The notes: generated by a model not told the origin, from the letters alone. A stretch of DNA of 64,000 nt from RUG11237 sp050874665 (GCA_050874665.1 JBNMLC010000013.1:6825-70824), one strand, 5' to 3'. Positions 26,471 through 35,029 are shown, numbered from the stretch's first letter. Made by a program: numbers and translations.

Positions 26471-27238
26471 TTACTTTAATTTACTATATTCTTCCTCTGA
26501 TACGGCTTCACACCATTCATTAGATCCTTCCGTTCCAGGAACTTCGATTGCCAGGTGCGAAAACCAGCTATCTGGTGCTGCACCATGCCAATGCTTCACC
26601 TCTGGCGAAATATTGATGCAATCTCCCGGCTTCATCTCTATGGCATCTTTTCCTTCTTCTTGATAGTATCCACGTCCTGCCACACATACTAAAATCTGTC
26701 CCCCACCACTTTTTGCGTGATGAATGTGCCAGTTATTTCTACAGCCCGGCTCAAAAGTAACATTAAAGATTCCCACCTGACTTGTTGAAATTGGAGCAAG
26801 GTAACTTTGACCTACAAAATACTGTGCAAACGCATCATTAGGCTCACCAATAGGAAATACCATTGATTTTGCATGTGCTCTCTCAGCCTCATCTTCATAT
26901 GGCAAATCTCCTTCCCCCACACTCCAAACCTCCTTTGCAAGATTGAATACTGCCCAGCCCTTCGGCCAGCCTGCATAGAACGCTACATGAGTGATGACTG
27001 CTACAATTTCTTTTTGAGTAACACCGTGGTCCTTTGCGTTCTGTAAATGGAACTTTAAGGAAGAATCTGTGATTCCTTGTGCCATAAGTGCCACCACCGT
27101 AATAATACTCCTGGTCTTTACATCAATATCCTGATTGTTCCAATTCTCTCCAAAAAGAATATCATCATTAAAATGTGCAAACTCCGGAGCAAATTCCCCA
27201 AGAGCATTTCTTCCCGCTGTCTGTACAATTTTTCCCAT
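26471..27238 (-). CDS. Carboxymuconolactone decarboxylase-like domain fused to a cupin
   Basis: About 255 residues with two domains. Residues about 15-110 are a CMD/AhpD-like helical domain (TRSIITVVALMAQGI, LKFHLQNAKDHGVTQKEIVAVITHVAFYAGWPKGW). The AhpD-type CxxC is absent here, so a peroxidase role is unlikely. Residues about 145-235 are a cupin with a full metal motif (NNWHIHHAKSGGGQILVCVAG and GDCINISPEVKHWHG). The ATG at 27238 is preferred over a GTG two codons earlier because of spacing to AAGGGG. It sits between flavodoxin and aldo/keto reductase genes in one operon. The fusion suggests a small-molecule isomerase or decarboxylase; not determined. Confidence 0.9.
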   Translation of the reverse strand: MGKIVQTAGRNALGEFAPEFAHFNDDILFGENWNNQDIDVKTRSIITVVALMAQGITDSSLKFHLQNAKDHGVTQKEIVAVITHVAFYAGWPKGWAVFNLAKEVWSVGEGDLPYEDEAERAHAKSMVFPIGEPNDAFAQYFVGQSYLAPISTSQVGIFNVTFEPGCRNNWHIHHAKSGGGQILVCVAGRGYYQEEGKDAIEMKPGDCINISPEVKHWHGAAPDSWFSHLAIEVPGTEGSNEWCEAVSEEEYSKLK

Positions 27239-27257
27239 TGTCACCTATCCCCTTTTC

Positions 27258-27728
27258 CTATAAAGATTTTAACCAGTCTGAAATTTCTTTTTGTGATGCA
27301 TTATTTAGTATTTTTCCTACGTGTATACTTGCTCCTGGTGCAGATGGCTGAAGTTCCTTTACTGTATTTCCAAATCCACTGCCACCTGAGGTAGCAAATA
27401 ATATAATCTCCTTATTTGAAAAATCATATGCTTCCAAAAAAGTATTAATAATCGTTGGTGCTACATACCACCAGATTGGGAAACCGATAATAATTTTCTC
27501 ATATTTATCGATTGCTGCATCTGTGTCAGCAAGTCTGGGTCTGAATTTCTTATCATTCATTTCCACACTGCTTCTGGATTTTTTGTCCATCCAGTTCAAA
27601 TCTGCCTTTGTATAAAGTTCCTTTGGCTTAATTTCGTATAAATCTGCTTTGGCTTCCTTTGCTACCAACTCTGCTGTTTTCTTTGTTGTTCCACTTGCAC
27701 TAAAATAGGCTACTAATATATTACTCAT
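27258..27728 (-). CDS. Flavodoxin
   Basis: 156 residues. The FMN phosphate loop is YFSASGTTKKTAELVA at the N-terminus. The middle strand IIIGFPIWWYVAPTIINTFLEAYD contains the aromatic residues that stack on the flavin, and LFATSGGSGFGNTVKELQ completes the family pattern. It carries electrons or acts as a flavodoxin-type quinone reductase. AAGGAGG precedes the ATG by five bases. It is first in the operon with the CMD-cupin and aldo/keto reductase genes, behind its own promoter and a long inverted repeat. The neighbouring LysR gene on the same strand is the likely regulator. Confidence 0.95.
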   Translation of the reverse strand: MSNILVAYFSASGTTKKTAELVAKEAKADLYEIKPKELYTKADLNWMDKKSRSSVEMNDKKFRPRLADTDAAIDKYEKIIIGFPIWWYVAPTIINTFLEAYDFSNKEIILFATSGGSGFGNTVKELQPSAPGASIHVGKILNNASQKEISDWLKSL

Positions 27729-27752
27729 AGAATCCTCCTTATATATAACAAA

Positions 27753-27790
27753 AATGTGTAAAGTATTTTATATATCATACTTTACACATT
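27753..27790. repeat. Perfect 14-base inverted repeat in the flavodoxin leader
   Basis: Arms AATGTGTAAAGTAT and ATACTTTACACATT around ten bases, starting within a few bases of the predicted transcription start of the flavodoxin operon. On the minus strand TTTTT follows, so it could be an AT-rich terminator for the upstream LysR gene, an attenuator, or a repressor site. The position favours a regulatory role for the operon. Confidence 0.55.
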
Positions 27791-27791
27791 G

Positions 27792-27820
27792 ATTATAATC
27801 CCGTATTTTTATTATGTCTA
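27792..27820 (-). promoter_or_regulatory. Promoter of the flavodoxin operon
   Basis: On the minus strand TAGACA (27815-27820), 17 bases, TATAAT (27792-27797): five of six and six of six matches to the housekeeping consensus. It lies between the LysR stop and the flavodoxin start. Confidence 0.65.
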
Positions 27821-27841
27821 ATACTTACTGGTACCGCTTCT

Positions 27842-28720
27842 TTATGCCTGAAAGGCATTGATTTCTTCAATGAATTTGTATACGGCCTGAGAATACGGAA
27901 TGTTTCTTCTCCACGCAATCACAGTACTTGCCGTTATTTCCGGATAAAGTCTTCTTTGAACAATCAGATTCTCTCTCCAATATTTAGTGGCACCTTCAAT
28001 AGATATTACATAGCCCAATCCGTGTGTTACCATAATTCCCGCATTTGTTCCAAGATTGCTAAAAAAACCAACTTGAAGCTTTGCAAAATCTTTACCAAAC
28101 CAATTTGCAAATTCACTTTGCACATTGATTCGCTCCGGCAAAATAAGAGGCTTATCTAAAAGATCTGTTTTTTCAATATACTCTTTCTTGGCTAATGGGT
28201 CATCCGGTCTCATACCTACAATCCAATGATCGCTCTTAGAAATCCTGATATAATCCAATCCTTCTGTGTTCACAGGTTCTAAAAACAAACCAATATCTGC
28301 CAGGCCGTGATTCATCATCTCCTCTACGGAATCTGCAGTTGCTGTATGTAAATAAATTTGAACCTTTGGATACTTTTCCTTATACTTTTTGCATATCTCC
28401 GCCAAAATTTCCACTGCTGCAAATTCGCCACAACCTATCGTTACCGTCCCCTCAACCAATTCTTCTTTTCCTTTAATTTCCTGCAGCGTTTTTTCTTCCA
28501 GCTCAAGAATTTCTAAGGCACGGCGCTTTAATAAAATTCCCTCATCCGTCAGTGTAATATTTCTACTTCCACGAATAAAAAGAGACACTCCCAGTTCTTC
28601 TTCCAAAGCTGCTAATTGTCTTGAAAGTGTAGGCTGTGTTATGTGTAATTGTTCTGCCGCTTTCGTAAAGCTCTGCTCCTTAGCCACCGTTAAAAAATAT
28701 CTTAACACTCTGATTTCCAT
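27842..28720 (-). CDS. LysR-family transcriptional regulator
   Basis: 292 residues. The HTH is EQSFTKAAEQLHITQPTLSRQLAALEEELG, among the most canonical LysR helices. The effector domain opens ELVEGTVTIGCGEFAAVEILAEICKKY. It is transcribed in the same direction as the flavodoxin operon, 113 bases upstream of it. That gap holds a promoter and a long inverted repeat, so control of flavodoxin, CMD-cupin and aldo/keto reductase genes is likely. The effector is unknown; such regulators in clostridia often sense aromatic or redox-active compounds. Confidence 0.92.
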   Translation of the reverse strand: MEIRVLRYFLTVAKEQSFTKAAEQLHITQPTLSRQLAALEEELGVSLFIRGSRNITLTDEGILLKRRALEILELEEKTLQEIKGKEELVEGTVTIGCGEFAAVEILAEICKKYKEKYPKVQIYLHTATADSVEEMMNHGLADIGLFLEPVNTEGLDYIRISKSDHWIVGMRPDDPLAKKEYIEKTDLLDKPLILPERINVQSEFANWFGKDFAKLQVGFFSNLGTNAGIMVTHGLGYVISIEGATKYWRENLIVQRRLYPEITASTVIAWRRNIPYSQAVYKFIEEINAFQA

Positions 28721-28825
28721 TCAACGTCCCCTCTTTCACTGATAATTTCATTATACAGTTTTTTCTCTATCTGTAAACAGTGATACTCAGACTACGTCAA
28801 ATATAAACTTTATCAGCAATCGTAC

Positions 28826-30559
28826 TTAGCATAATTTCCATTGTTCTGACTGAAGCTGCATTTCCATCATATGTTTGTAAATACCATTTTGCTTTTTTAA
28901 TTCCTCCGGTCTTCCCTGCTCTGCTACAACTCCGTCTTTTAGCACAACAATTTTATCTGCACCATCTACGGTTCTCATTCTATGTGCAATAATTAAAACT
29001 GTCTTATTCTTTATCAGATTTGAAATGGATTCCTGAATGATGGATTCATTATCTACATCCAGTGATGCCGTAGCCTCGTCCATAAGAATAATCGGTGCAT
29101 CTTTTAAGAAAGCTCTTGCAATGGAGATTCTTTGTCGTTCACCGCCAGATAACTCGGAACCATTTTCTCCAATCATAGTATTCCATTTTTCAGGCAGTCT
29201 TTCCACAAATTCCTCACAATGTGCAAGCCTTGCAGCCTCTATAACTTCCTCATCTGTCGCATCCTTCCTGCCAATACGGATATTTTCCAATACTGTATTA
29301 TTGAATAGCGTTACATCTTGAAATACAATGGAATAGAGCGATAAAAGTTTTTCCGGATCTATTTCTGCCACATTCATACCACCAACTGTAATTGTCCCTG
29401 TCTGGCTATCCCAGAATCTTGCAGCAAGTCTGGAAACTGTTGTTTTTCCACCACCTGAAGGTCCAATTAAGGCTGTAACCTCTCCCTGTTTTGCGGTGAA
29501 TGTAACATTCTTTAGTACCTGTTCTCCGTCCTTATATGAGAATGCTACGTCCTGAAAACATATATCATAACCTTGATTATTAAATACCTCTCGTCCGGTC
29601 TGTTCCTCATGAGAAAGTATTTCGTCCATACGCTTACAACTGGTGTCAATACTGATAATGGCGGATAAATTTTGAAGGGAAATCTGTAATGGTTCATACA
29701 TTCTTGTTACAACAAGAAGAAACATAAAGAACGTAAGCACACTGATTTCTCCTTTGATAAGAAGAGCACTTCCTACTACGGCAACCGTTCCAATACCCAG
29801 CTTTAGAATCATCTGTGCAGAACATACAAATACAGCATTACTAAATTCTGAAACAATGGCATGCTGCTCTACAGCCTTGATTTTTTCATTCAATCCCTTT
29901 CTATAAGCATCTGTCATATTATTTGACCTTAAATCCCGCAGTGTTTCTAAGCCCTCCTGTATCCCATCAAGACAGCTTAATTTGTAACTCATTGTTTTTT
30001 CATATACTTTATTCATTACCCTTCTAGAATACCAGACAATCAGAAATGCAACCGGCATTACCCAGACGGCAGCCAGTGCCATTCTCCAATCAAACAAAAA
30101 TAAACTAAGCACAATAATGGTAGTGGAAATAAATGCACCCGCCAACTCTGGAATCCAATGGGAACTTGCTGTTTCCAACAATGCACAATCTGACATAATC
30201 GCATTCGTTAAATCAGATAAATCCTTTTTTCCAAAAAAGGAAAGTGGAAGCTTTCTTAACTTTTCTGCCAGGGTTCTCCTTCTTACTCCGCTTTCCACGT
30301 ATGTGGACAGAAATGTTGCATTATATTGACAAAACGTGGTCGCAGCAATTAATAGCAATACTACTACAATACCAATGGCGAAAAAGGGAAGCTTTTCTTT
30401 CGGCACTTTTCCTTCCAGCAAATAAGAGGACAGTAGATACAAAAGTCCCATTGGCAGCATTAATACCAAATTTGCTATTGTAACCGCTATAAAAGCCCGA
30501 ATCATATCTTTTGCACCTTTTTCTGACAATGCATACTTGTGCTTTAGCATTTCAATCAT
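28826..30559 (-). CDS. ABC exporter, permease plus ATPase, subunit B of a heterodimer
   Basis: 577 residues: a six-helix membrane domain (residues about 20-300) and an ATPase domain with Walker A IGPSGGGKTT, signature LSGGERQR and Walker B IILMDEATASLD. The ATPase is complete, including AHRMRTVDGAD as the switch region. The ATG overlaps the stop of the upstream partner gene (ATGA), so the two half-transporters are translationally coupled and form a heterodimer. The pair resembles the YbtPQ/IrtAB-like group found beside siderophore genes and also in stand-alone efflux units. The TetR gene upstream favours inducible export. Substrate unknown. Confidence 0.93.
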   Translation of the reverse strand: MIEMLKHKYALSEKGAKDMIRAFIAVTIANLVLMLPMGLLYLLSSYLLEGKVPKEKLPFFAIGIVVVLLLIAATTFCQYNATFLSTYVESGVRRRTLAEKLRKLPLSFFGKKDLSDLTNAIMSDCALLETASSHWIPELAGAFISTTIIVLSLFLFDWRMALAAVWVMPVAFLIVWYSRRVMNKVYEKTMSYKLSCLDGIQEGLETLRDLRSNNMTDAYRKGLNEKIKAVEQHAIVSEFSNAVFVCSAQMILKLGIGTVAVVGSALLIKGEISVLTFFMFLLVVTRMYEPLQISLQNLSAIISIDTSCKRMDEILSHEEQTGREVFNNQGYDICFQDVAFSYKDGEQVLKNVTFTAKQGEVTALIGPSGGGKTTVSRLAARFWDSQTGTITVGGMNVAEIDPEKLLSLYSIVFQDVTLFNNTVLENIRIGRKDATDEEVIEAARLAHCEEFVERLPEKWNTMIGENGSELSGGERQRISIARAFLKDAPIILMDEATASLDVDNESIIQESISNLIKNKTVLIIAHRMRTVDGADKIVVLKDGVVAEQGRPEELKKQNGIYKHMMEMQLQSEQWKLC

Positions 30560-32346
30560 GCCCCTTCACCAACCTTTCCTACTTTCCAGTTCACTGTTTT
30601 ATTATATTCCTTCCACATATGTGTATAAATTCCTTTTTGCTCTAGCAATTCATGATGTGTACCATTTTCTGCAATCTTTCCGTCTTTTAGAACATAAATT
30701 TCATCTGCATTTGTAACAGTAGACAGACGGTGTGCAATCATAATCACAGTTTTATCCTTTGCAAGATTTTCAAATGCTTTCTGTACCAGATTTTCATTAT
30801 CAGGATCAGCAAAAGCAGTTGCCTCATCTAAAATCAGAATAGGAGCATTTTTTAGGAATGCCCTTGCAATGGACAATCTCTGTGCTTCCCCTCCGGAAAC
30901 ATAAATTCCCTTTGAACCAATCACCGTATGAACGCCATCTGGAAATTTCTCAATGATATCCATACACTGTGCAGCTTTTAATGCCTGCATAACCTCTTTC
31001 TCAGATGCGTCTGGTTTTCCCATTCTGATATTTTCCAAAATGCTTACCTTTAATAATTTGCTGTCTTGAAATACATAGGAAACCTGATTCATCAATTCCC
31101 TGCTTTCTATGTTTCTTACGTCTGCACCACCAATTTTTATGCTTCCGCTTTTCACATCCCAAAAACGTGCAATTAATGAAGCAAGCGTTGTTTTTCCACC
31201 GCCTGACGGACCAACAAATGCAATATGCTCTCCTGCCTTGATATGTAAGGTAATGTCATCAATAGCATTTGCTTTCGATTCATCATAAGCAAACGTCACA
31301 TGGTTAAGATCAATGGAGGCATCTTTGGGTACTTCTTTTTTCTTTGTATCAGAAAGCAAGGATACTTCTAAAATGTCCTCCACTCTTTTTAATGCATCTT
31401 CTACAAGCATCTGTGATTCCCCCGCATAAGCAAGCTTCATCAATGTTACTGTTAAAATGGAAGTAATCAAAATATAAAAAATCAGATTCAGTAAAAAAGT
31501 ATCCGTTACGCTCTTTCCTGCAAGCAGGTAAGCTGCAATAATGAGTGCCGCAAAAATACCATTGGCTGACGTTGTAAAAAGCGTCATTGGCAAACGCATA
31601 CCCTTTGTATAATCGACCGTCCATTTTTCATAATCGTCAAGGGCTGCCTTGAAACGTTTAAAAGAAAATACTGTCTGTCCAAAGGTTTTTACAACGGGAA
31701 TTCCTCTGACATATTCCACAGCCTCGGAAGACATAGTTTCAAGTGAATTTTGATATTGTTTCATATCTTCTGCCATTTTGGGTCCCATCATCAACGTTCC
31801 CATCAGGATAAAAGCAAGAACCGCCGGAATCAGACTGATAAGTCCCAATCTCCAGTCAAACATCAGCATCATTGCCAGCAACCCCACCGGAGTTGCATAC
31901 GAAACTGCCTTATCCGGAAGATTATGTGCAAGATAGGTTTCCGTTGCTGCGGTGGAATCTGTAACAATCTTACGGATTTTACCGGTTCCCTCTGTCTCCA
32001 CATATCCTAGCGGAAGTTTCATAATATGTTCCATTACTGCTATTCTTAAGTTTGCCTGCACCCGAAATGCTGCCTTATGAGAACACATCAGCGCTGCAAT
32101 ATAAAACACCATAGACAACAACGCAAACCCTACTGCCTGCCAGCCATAAGTCGTAATATGTACTGCTTTTCCAAAATCAGGCCTGACCTCTAAAACTTCT
32201 TTTATGATACGCCAGACATCATAAAAGGGAATCAGTGCAATCCATGCACTCACTACCGCCAAAACACAGGAAAGGTAAGAAAGATATTTGTGGCTTCCCG
32301 CAATTTCCATTAGTTTTGACAATGTACTTTGTTTTTTTGTTTTCAC
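30556..32346 (-). CDS. ABC exporter, permease plus ATPase, subunit A of a heterodimer
   Basis: 596 residues from a GTG preceded by AAAGGAGG. The membrane domain spans residues about 20-310. The ATPase has Walker A VGPSGGGKTT, a slightly altered signature VSGGEAQRLS, and Walker B ILILDEATAFADPDNE. FADPDNE in place of the usual SLDxxNE is characteristic of one subunit in the YbtP/IrtA-like pairs, which points to that subgroup (from memory of the family). It is followed by its partner with a 4-base overlap. The TetR gene lies 91 bases upstream on the same strand, so one regulated efflux or siderophore-type unit is likely. Confidence 0.93.
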   Translation of the reverse strand: MKTKKQSTLSKLMEIAGSHKYLSYLSCVLAVVSAWIALIPFYDVWRIIKEVLEVRPDFGKAVHITTYGWQAVGFALLSMVFYIAALMCSHKAAFRVQANLRIAVMEHIMKLPLGYVETEGTGKIRKIVTDSTAATETYLAHNLPDKAVSYATPVGLLAMMLMFDWRLGLISLIPAVLAFILMGTLMMGPKMAEDMKQYQNSLETMSSEAVEYVRGIPVVKTFGQTVFSFKRFKAALDDYEKWTVDYTKGMRLPMTLFTTSANGIFAALIIAAYLLAGKSVTDTFLLNLIFYILITSILTVTLMKLAYAGESQMLVEDALKRVEDILEVSLLSDTKKKEVPKDASIDLNHVTFAYDESKANAIDDITLHIKAGEHIAFVGPSGGGKTTLASLIARFWDVKSGSIKIGGADVRNIESRELMNQVSYVFQDSKLLKVSILENIRMGKPDASEKEVMQALKAAQCMDIIEKFPDGVHTVIGSKGIYVSGGEAQRLSIARAFLKNAPILILDEATAFADPDNENLVQKAFENLAKDKTVIMIAHRLSTVTNADEIYVLKDGKIAENGTHHELLEQKGIYTHMWKEYNKTVNWKVGKVGEGA

Positions 32347-32437
32347 AATAAAACCTCCTTTATTATTTTCAAGTTAGTTCAAGCAATTTTAAATTAGCTT
32401 TTACTAACCCGTATTCGTTTTTTTAGGCAGTAACTAA

Positions 32438-33061
32438 TTACTGCCCCTGATATCCATTTTCCTTATCCGTTGAGATTGCCAGCCAACCGGCATTATGAAA
32501 CACCCTGACATTTTCCATGAAATGCTTTGCTTCCTCATAATTTTTTCCATGCGTTACCAGCTCATAAATATACTGCCAGCCAATCCTGCAGTATACGTGA
32601 ATAAAAAAATCATCTACCTGATTTTCTCTTTGAACCAGTTGTTTTACAAATCTCTTGTAATAGGTTTCTTCAATTTCTGCCAGTTTATCGAAGTATGACT
32701 CGTACTCTGTTCCTTGCGAATGGCAGAAAATCAATGTAAACTGTTCCAAATTCTGATAGATATACTCCAATACCAGATTCGTACCTTTATCTCCTGCACC
32801 TATAGCCGAAGATATGCCATCGCAATGTGTAGCTTCATCAATACTTTTCAAATAAATATCCATAAGTCCATCTGCTGCCTCTTTCACAACTGCAGAGAAT
32901 AAACCAGACTTATCTCCAAATCTTGTGTAAATGGAGTTGGTACTGACACCACTGTCAGCAGATATTCTTCGAAGGCTTGCACTATGAAACCCATGTTCTA
33001 AAAATTCCTTTTTTGCACTCTCTATAAGTGCTTCTGTAACGCCCTCTGTTTCCTGACGCAT
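32438..33061 (-). CDS. TetR-family transcriptional regulator
   Basis: About 207 residues from the ATG at 33061, chosen because GGGAGG lies six bases before it; the open frame runs 19 codons further upstream through the operator. The N-terminal HTH is typical: ALIESAKKEFLEHGFHSASLRRISADSGVSTNSIYTRFGDKSGLF. The C-terminal ligand domain is unremarkable. A 35-base palindrome covers its own -10 box, so autorepression is nearly certain. The two half-transporter genes follow on the same strand. No promoter was identified for them in the 91-base gap, so they may be co-transcribed. Confidence 0.93.
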   Translation of the reverse strand: MRQETEGVTEALIESAKKEFLEHGFHSASLRRISADSGVSTNSIYTRFGDKSGLFSAVVKEAADGLMDIYLKSIDEATHCDGISSAIGAGDKGTNLVLEYIYQNLEQFTLIFCHSQGTEYESYFDKLAEIEETYYKRFVKQLVQRENQVDDFFIHVYCRIGWQYIYELVTHGKNYEEAKHFMENVRVFHNAGWLAISTDKENGYQGQ

Positions 33062-33074
33062 AATGCACCTCCCA

Positions 33075-33118
33075 AAAAATAACACCGTTATTATAACGGT
33101 GTTATTTTTCTTTGTCAA
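33075..33118 (-). promoter_or_regulatory. Consensus promoter covered by TetR operator
   Basis: On the minus strand TTGACA (33113-33118), exactly 17 bases, TATAAT (33090-33095), a perfect consensus. The inverted repeat AAAAATAACACCGTTA / TAACGGTGTTATTTTT (33075-33109, three-base spacer) overlaps the -10 box and the spacer. This is the layout of a strong promoter shut off by its own TetR product. Confidence 0.85.
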
Positions 33119-33191
33119 TAGGTTTGCTTAAAATTTTGTTTGTCTATACTAACTTCACAATAAGTCCTCTTTACTGTCTTGATTCTGTATG

Positions 33192-33533
33192 TCAATTCCA
33201 CCCCTTCCAAATATCTGGCTGATAACCGAGAGTGGACTGCTTTCCATTCCTTACCACCGGAGTTTTAATTACCTGCGGATTCTCAAGCACCTTTTCAAGC
33301 TTGTCTTCATCTGCAATATACTGAATAAGGGCAAGTAAATCCTTGTCCTTACCGTCCCAGTGAATCATATTTTCCAATCCACCATTTGCCTGAGCCACAG
33401 AATTAAATTCTCCCTTGCTCATGCCTTTTTCTTTCATATCAATAAACTGATACTTGATGCCTCGCTCCTTAAAAAAACGCTCTGCTTTCTTTGTATCATT
33501 GCATTTTCTAGTTCCAAATATCTGTATATTCAT
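33192..33533 (-). CDS. ArsC/Spx-like thioredoxin-fold protein
   Basis: About 113 residues. The N-terminal strand and loop IQIFGTRKCNDTKKAERFFKERGI carries the single active-site-like cysteine of ArsC-family proteins. It ends with the conserved cis-Pro region VIKTPVVRNGKQSTLGYQPDIWKGW. The family includes glutaredoxin-dependent arsenate reductases and Spx-type regulators; with a lone Cys and this length, a true arsenate reductase is uncertain. The ATG at 33533 (AAGGAAGG six bases before) is preferred to one six bases upstream that overlaps the stop of the YaiI-like gene. It is the last of a chain of tightly packed small genes. Confidence 0.85.
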   Translation of the reverse strand: MNIQIFGTRKCNDTKKAERFFKERGIKYQFIDMKEKGMSKGEFNSVAQANGGLENMIHWDGKDKDLLALIQYIADEDKLEKVLENPQVIKTPVVRNGKQSTLGYQPDIWKGWN

Positions 33534-33535
33534 AT

Positions 33536-34006
33536 TCATCCTTCCTTTGTTATTTCTTTCTTTGATTTTGCTATCAGTATGAGTTTTTCAAATGACTTGG
33601 CAAACCGCTCATCATCTTCTTTTGTCCGCTTTTTCGGTCCTTTGATATGATTCCTGGAAGAGCCCCGTCTTGCTTTCTTGTTAAGGTGCCTTTCCATTAG
33701 CATCTGATCAATATTATCGTTCGTATACCATCTGCCGGATTGATGAATCGCATATGCTCCTTTGCCAAGAGCCATTGCTGCAACTCCATAATCCTGAGAT
33801 ACCACAATATCTCTCTTTTGACAAATGCTAATCAACTTATAATCTACTGCATCGGCTCCTGCACCGACTACTGTTACATCACTGTAATCTGAATACAGCA
33901 CATGATTCGTGTCACAAAGCAATGTAACTGGAATATTGTATTTTTCAGCAAGTGACTCAACAATGTCCACAACCGGACAAGCATCCGCATCTACAAATAT
34001 CTGCAT
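33536..34006 (-). CDS. YaiI/YqxD-family (DUF188) protein
   Basis: About 156 residues, starting at the ATG at 34006 after GAGGGTAATA. The family hallmarks are clear: MQIFVDADACPVVDIVESLAEKY, GADAVDYKLISICQKRDIVVSQDYGVAAMAL, and the C-terminal KKARRGSSRNHIKGPKKRTKEDD. The PIN-like fold suggests nuclease activity, but the function is not established. Its stop overlaps the alternative start of the ArsC-like gene. The VOC-family gene lies 24 bases upstream on the same strand. Confidence 0.93.
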   Translation of the reverse strand: MQIFVDADACPVVDIVESLAEKYNIPVTLLCDTNHVLYSDYSDVTVVGAGADAVDYKLISICQKRDIVVSQDYGVAAMALGKGAYAIHQSGRWYTNDNIDQMLMERHLNKKARRGSSRNHIKGPKKRTKEDDERFAKSFEKLILIAKSKKEITKEG

Positions 34007-34030
34007 TATTACCCTCAAATCTATCTAACT

Positions 34031-34402
34031 TTAATTGTAATTTACTGGTGTTCGTACTTCTATAAGATTTCCGGTTGGATCATAAAACCTTACGAGCTTT
34101 TGTCCGCCTTCAAGCTCTGTTAACTCCGTGACAAACCTTACAAAGAAATCCCCGGAAGCCACCTTATCAACAAGCCCTTCAAGATCCTTGTCTTCAAAGT
34201 ACAACTCCGTCATATTATTATATGGTATCGTATGCTCATTAATTGTTTCATTCCACACTCGTGCTTCCTGCAGCACAAGTCCCTCAGACAATATTACATT
34301 ACCAGCCTGCTTCAAAATAACCTGTAATCCGAATATTTCCTGATAAAAACGAATAGATTCCTCAATGTCATCCACTACTATCAAAACATTTTTTAATTTC
34401 AT
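34031..34402 (-). CDS. VOC-superfamily (glyoxalase/bleomycin-resistance-like) protein
   Basis: About 123 residues from the ATG at 34402, six bases after AAAGGA. The frame upstream of it belongs to the preceding frameshifted gene. The two beta-alpha-beta-beta-beta units are recognisable: KNVLIVVDDIEESIRFYQEIFGLQVIL and the closing KLVRFYDPTGNLIEVRTPV with the metal-binding Glu. Such proteins are often enzymes or drug-binding resistance proteins; no substrate can be assigned. The start overlaps the stop of the upstream gene (ATGA), so the genes are translationally coupled. Confidence 0.88.
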   Translation of the reverse strand: MKLKNVLIVVDDIEESIRFYQEIFGLQVILKQAGNVILSEGLVLQEARVWNETINEHTIPYNNMTELYFEDKDLEGLVDKVASGDFFVRFVTELTELEGGQKLVRFYDPTGNLIEVRTPVNYN

Positions 34403-34637
34403 GATTTGTCCTTTTGCCTCTCTAGTTCTCTTTGAATCCATGTCATAACTACATTCACTAGATAATCCTGCTGCACCAGACTGAATGCCTTACCCGGCTG
34501 CATTTTATCTCATTTCCGTATGCATTCCCTACAGCATGTTGCCGTCGCATGTGAAACAATGAATACTGAATGTCCTTTCGTTCAAGTCTGCTTTCCATCA
34601 TTCGATATAGCTGCTTATACCATTCCTCTTTCGTCAT
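34399..34637 (-). pseudogene. Small frameshifted gene between PNPOx-like and VOC genes
   Basis: A minus-strand frame begins at an ATG overlapping the upstream stop (TAATG) and reads MTKEEWYKQLYRMMESRLER onward to GNEI. In the adjacent frame the sequence continues MQPGKAFSLVQQDYLVNVVM, TWIQRELERQKDKS, and stops overlapping the VOC start (ATGA). The junction is a run of four A; one more A would restore a single 79-residue protein filling the space exactly. Both start-stop overlaps make it very likely that an intact gene once existed here. I do not recognise the family. A sequencing error or slippage at the A run are the alternatives. Confidence 0.6.
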
Positions 34638-35029
34638 TAAAACTTCACTACTTCCGGTTCATGCGTAAATGCTGAAAATGTAGCAGTGGCATTCTTAAAG
34701 TAAAATACCTCTGTGTTACCATCATCTGCAGAATACATTTTCTGTAAAGATGGATATGCATCAAGCATAGACTGTCTTGCCTCTATACGGTCATCTTCTA
34801 CAAGTTCACCTGCTACACGAAGCCACTCACCATTCTTAAATGCACAGATTTCTACCTTTGGATTTGCATGAATTTGCTTTGAAACATCCTTTACCTTACC
34901 CGTCTGAATATAAAGCTTTCCTTCAAAAATGTTAGCTGTTCCAAAAGGTCTTACTCTTGGCTGGTCGCCTTCTACTGTTGCTAAATAGTATATCTCTGCT
35001 TCTTTTAAAAACTTTTCTACTCGTTCCAT
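34637..35029 (-). CDS. Pyridoxamine 5'-phosphate oxidase-family flavin protein
   Basis: 130 residues with the split-barrel flavin-binding fold: EAEIYYLATVEGDQPRVRPFGTANIFEGKLYIQTGKVKDVSKQI, then NPKVEICAFKNGEWLRVAGELVED. This is a short PNPOx-like protein as found beside stress genes, not the biosynthetic PdxH enzyme. AGGAGG precedes the ATG. The stop overlaps the start of the next small gene, and the run continues with VOC, YaiI-like and ArsC-like genes, suggesting one operon of small stress proteins. Confidence 0.92.
   Translation of the reverse strand: MERVEKFLKEAEIYYLATVEGDQPRVRPFGTANIFEGKLYIQTGKVKDVSKQIHANPKVEICAFKNGEWLRVAGELVEDDRIEARQSMLDAYPSLQKMYSADDGNTEVFYFKNATATFSAFTHEPEVVKF

Noticed and set aside
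30556..32346. Idea that the heterodimeric ABC exporter belongs to the NRPS cluster as a siderophore transporter
   Set aside because: The FADPDNE ATPase form resembles YbtP/IrtA, but it has its own TetR control, lies 7 kb outside the cluster across unrelated genes, and the cluster has its own fused exporter.
32427..32448. GGCAGTAA-CTAA-TTACTGCC hairpin at the end of the tetR gene
   Set aside because: On the minus strand it is followed by A residues, not T, so it is not a terminator for tetR; it partly overlaps the coding end.
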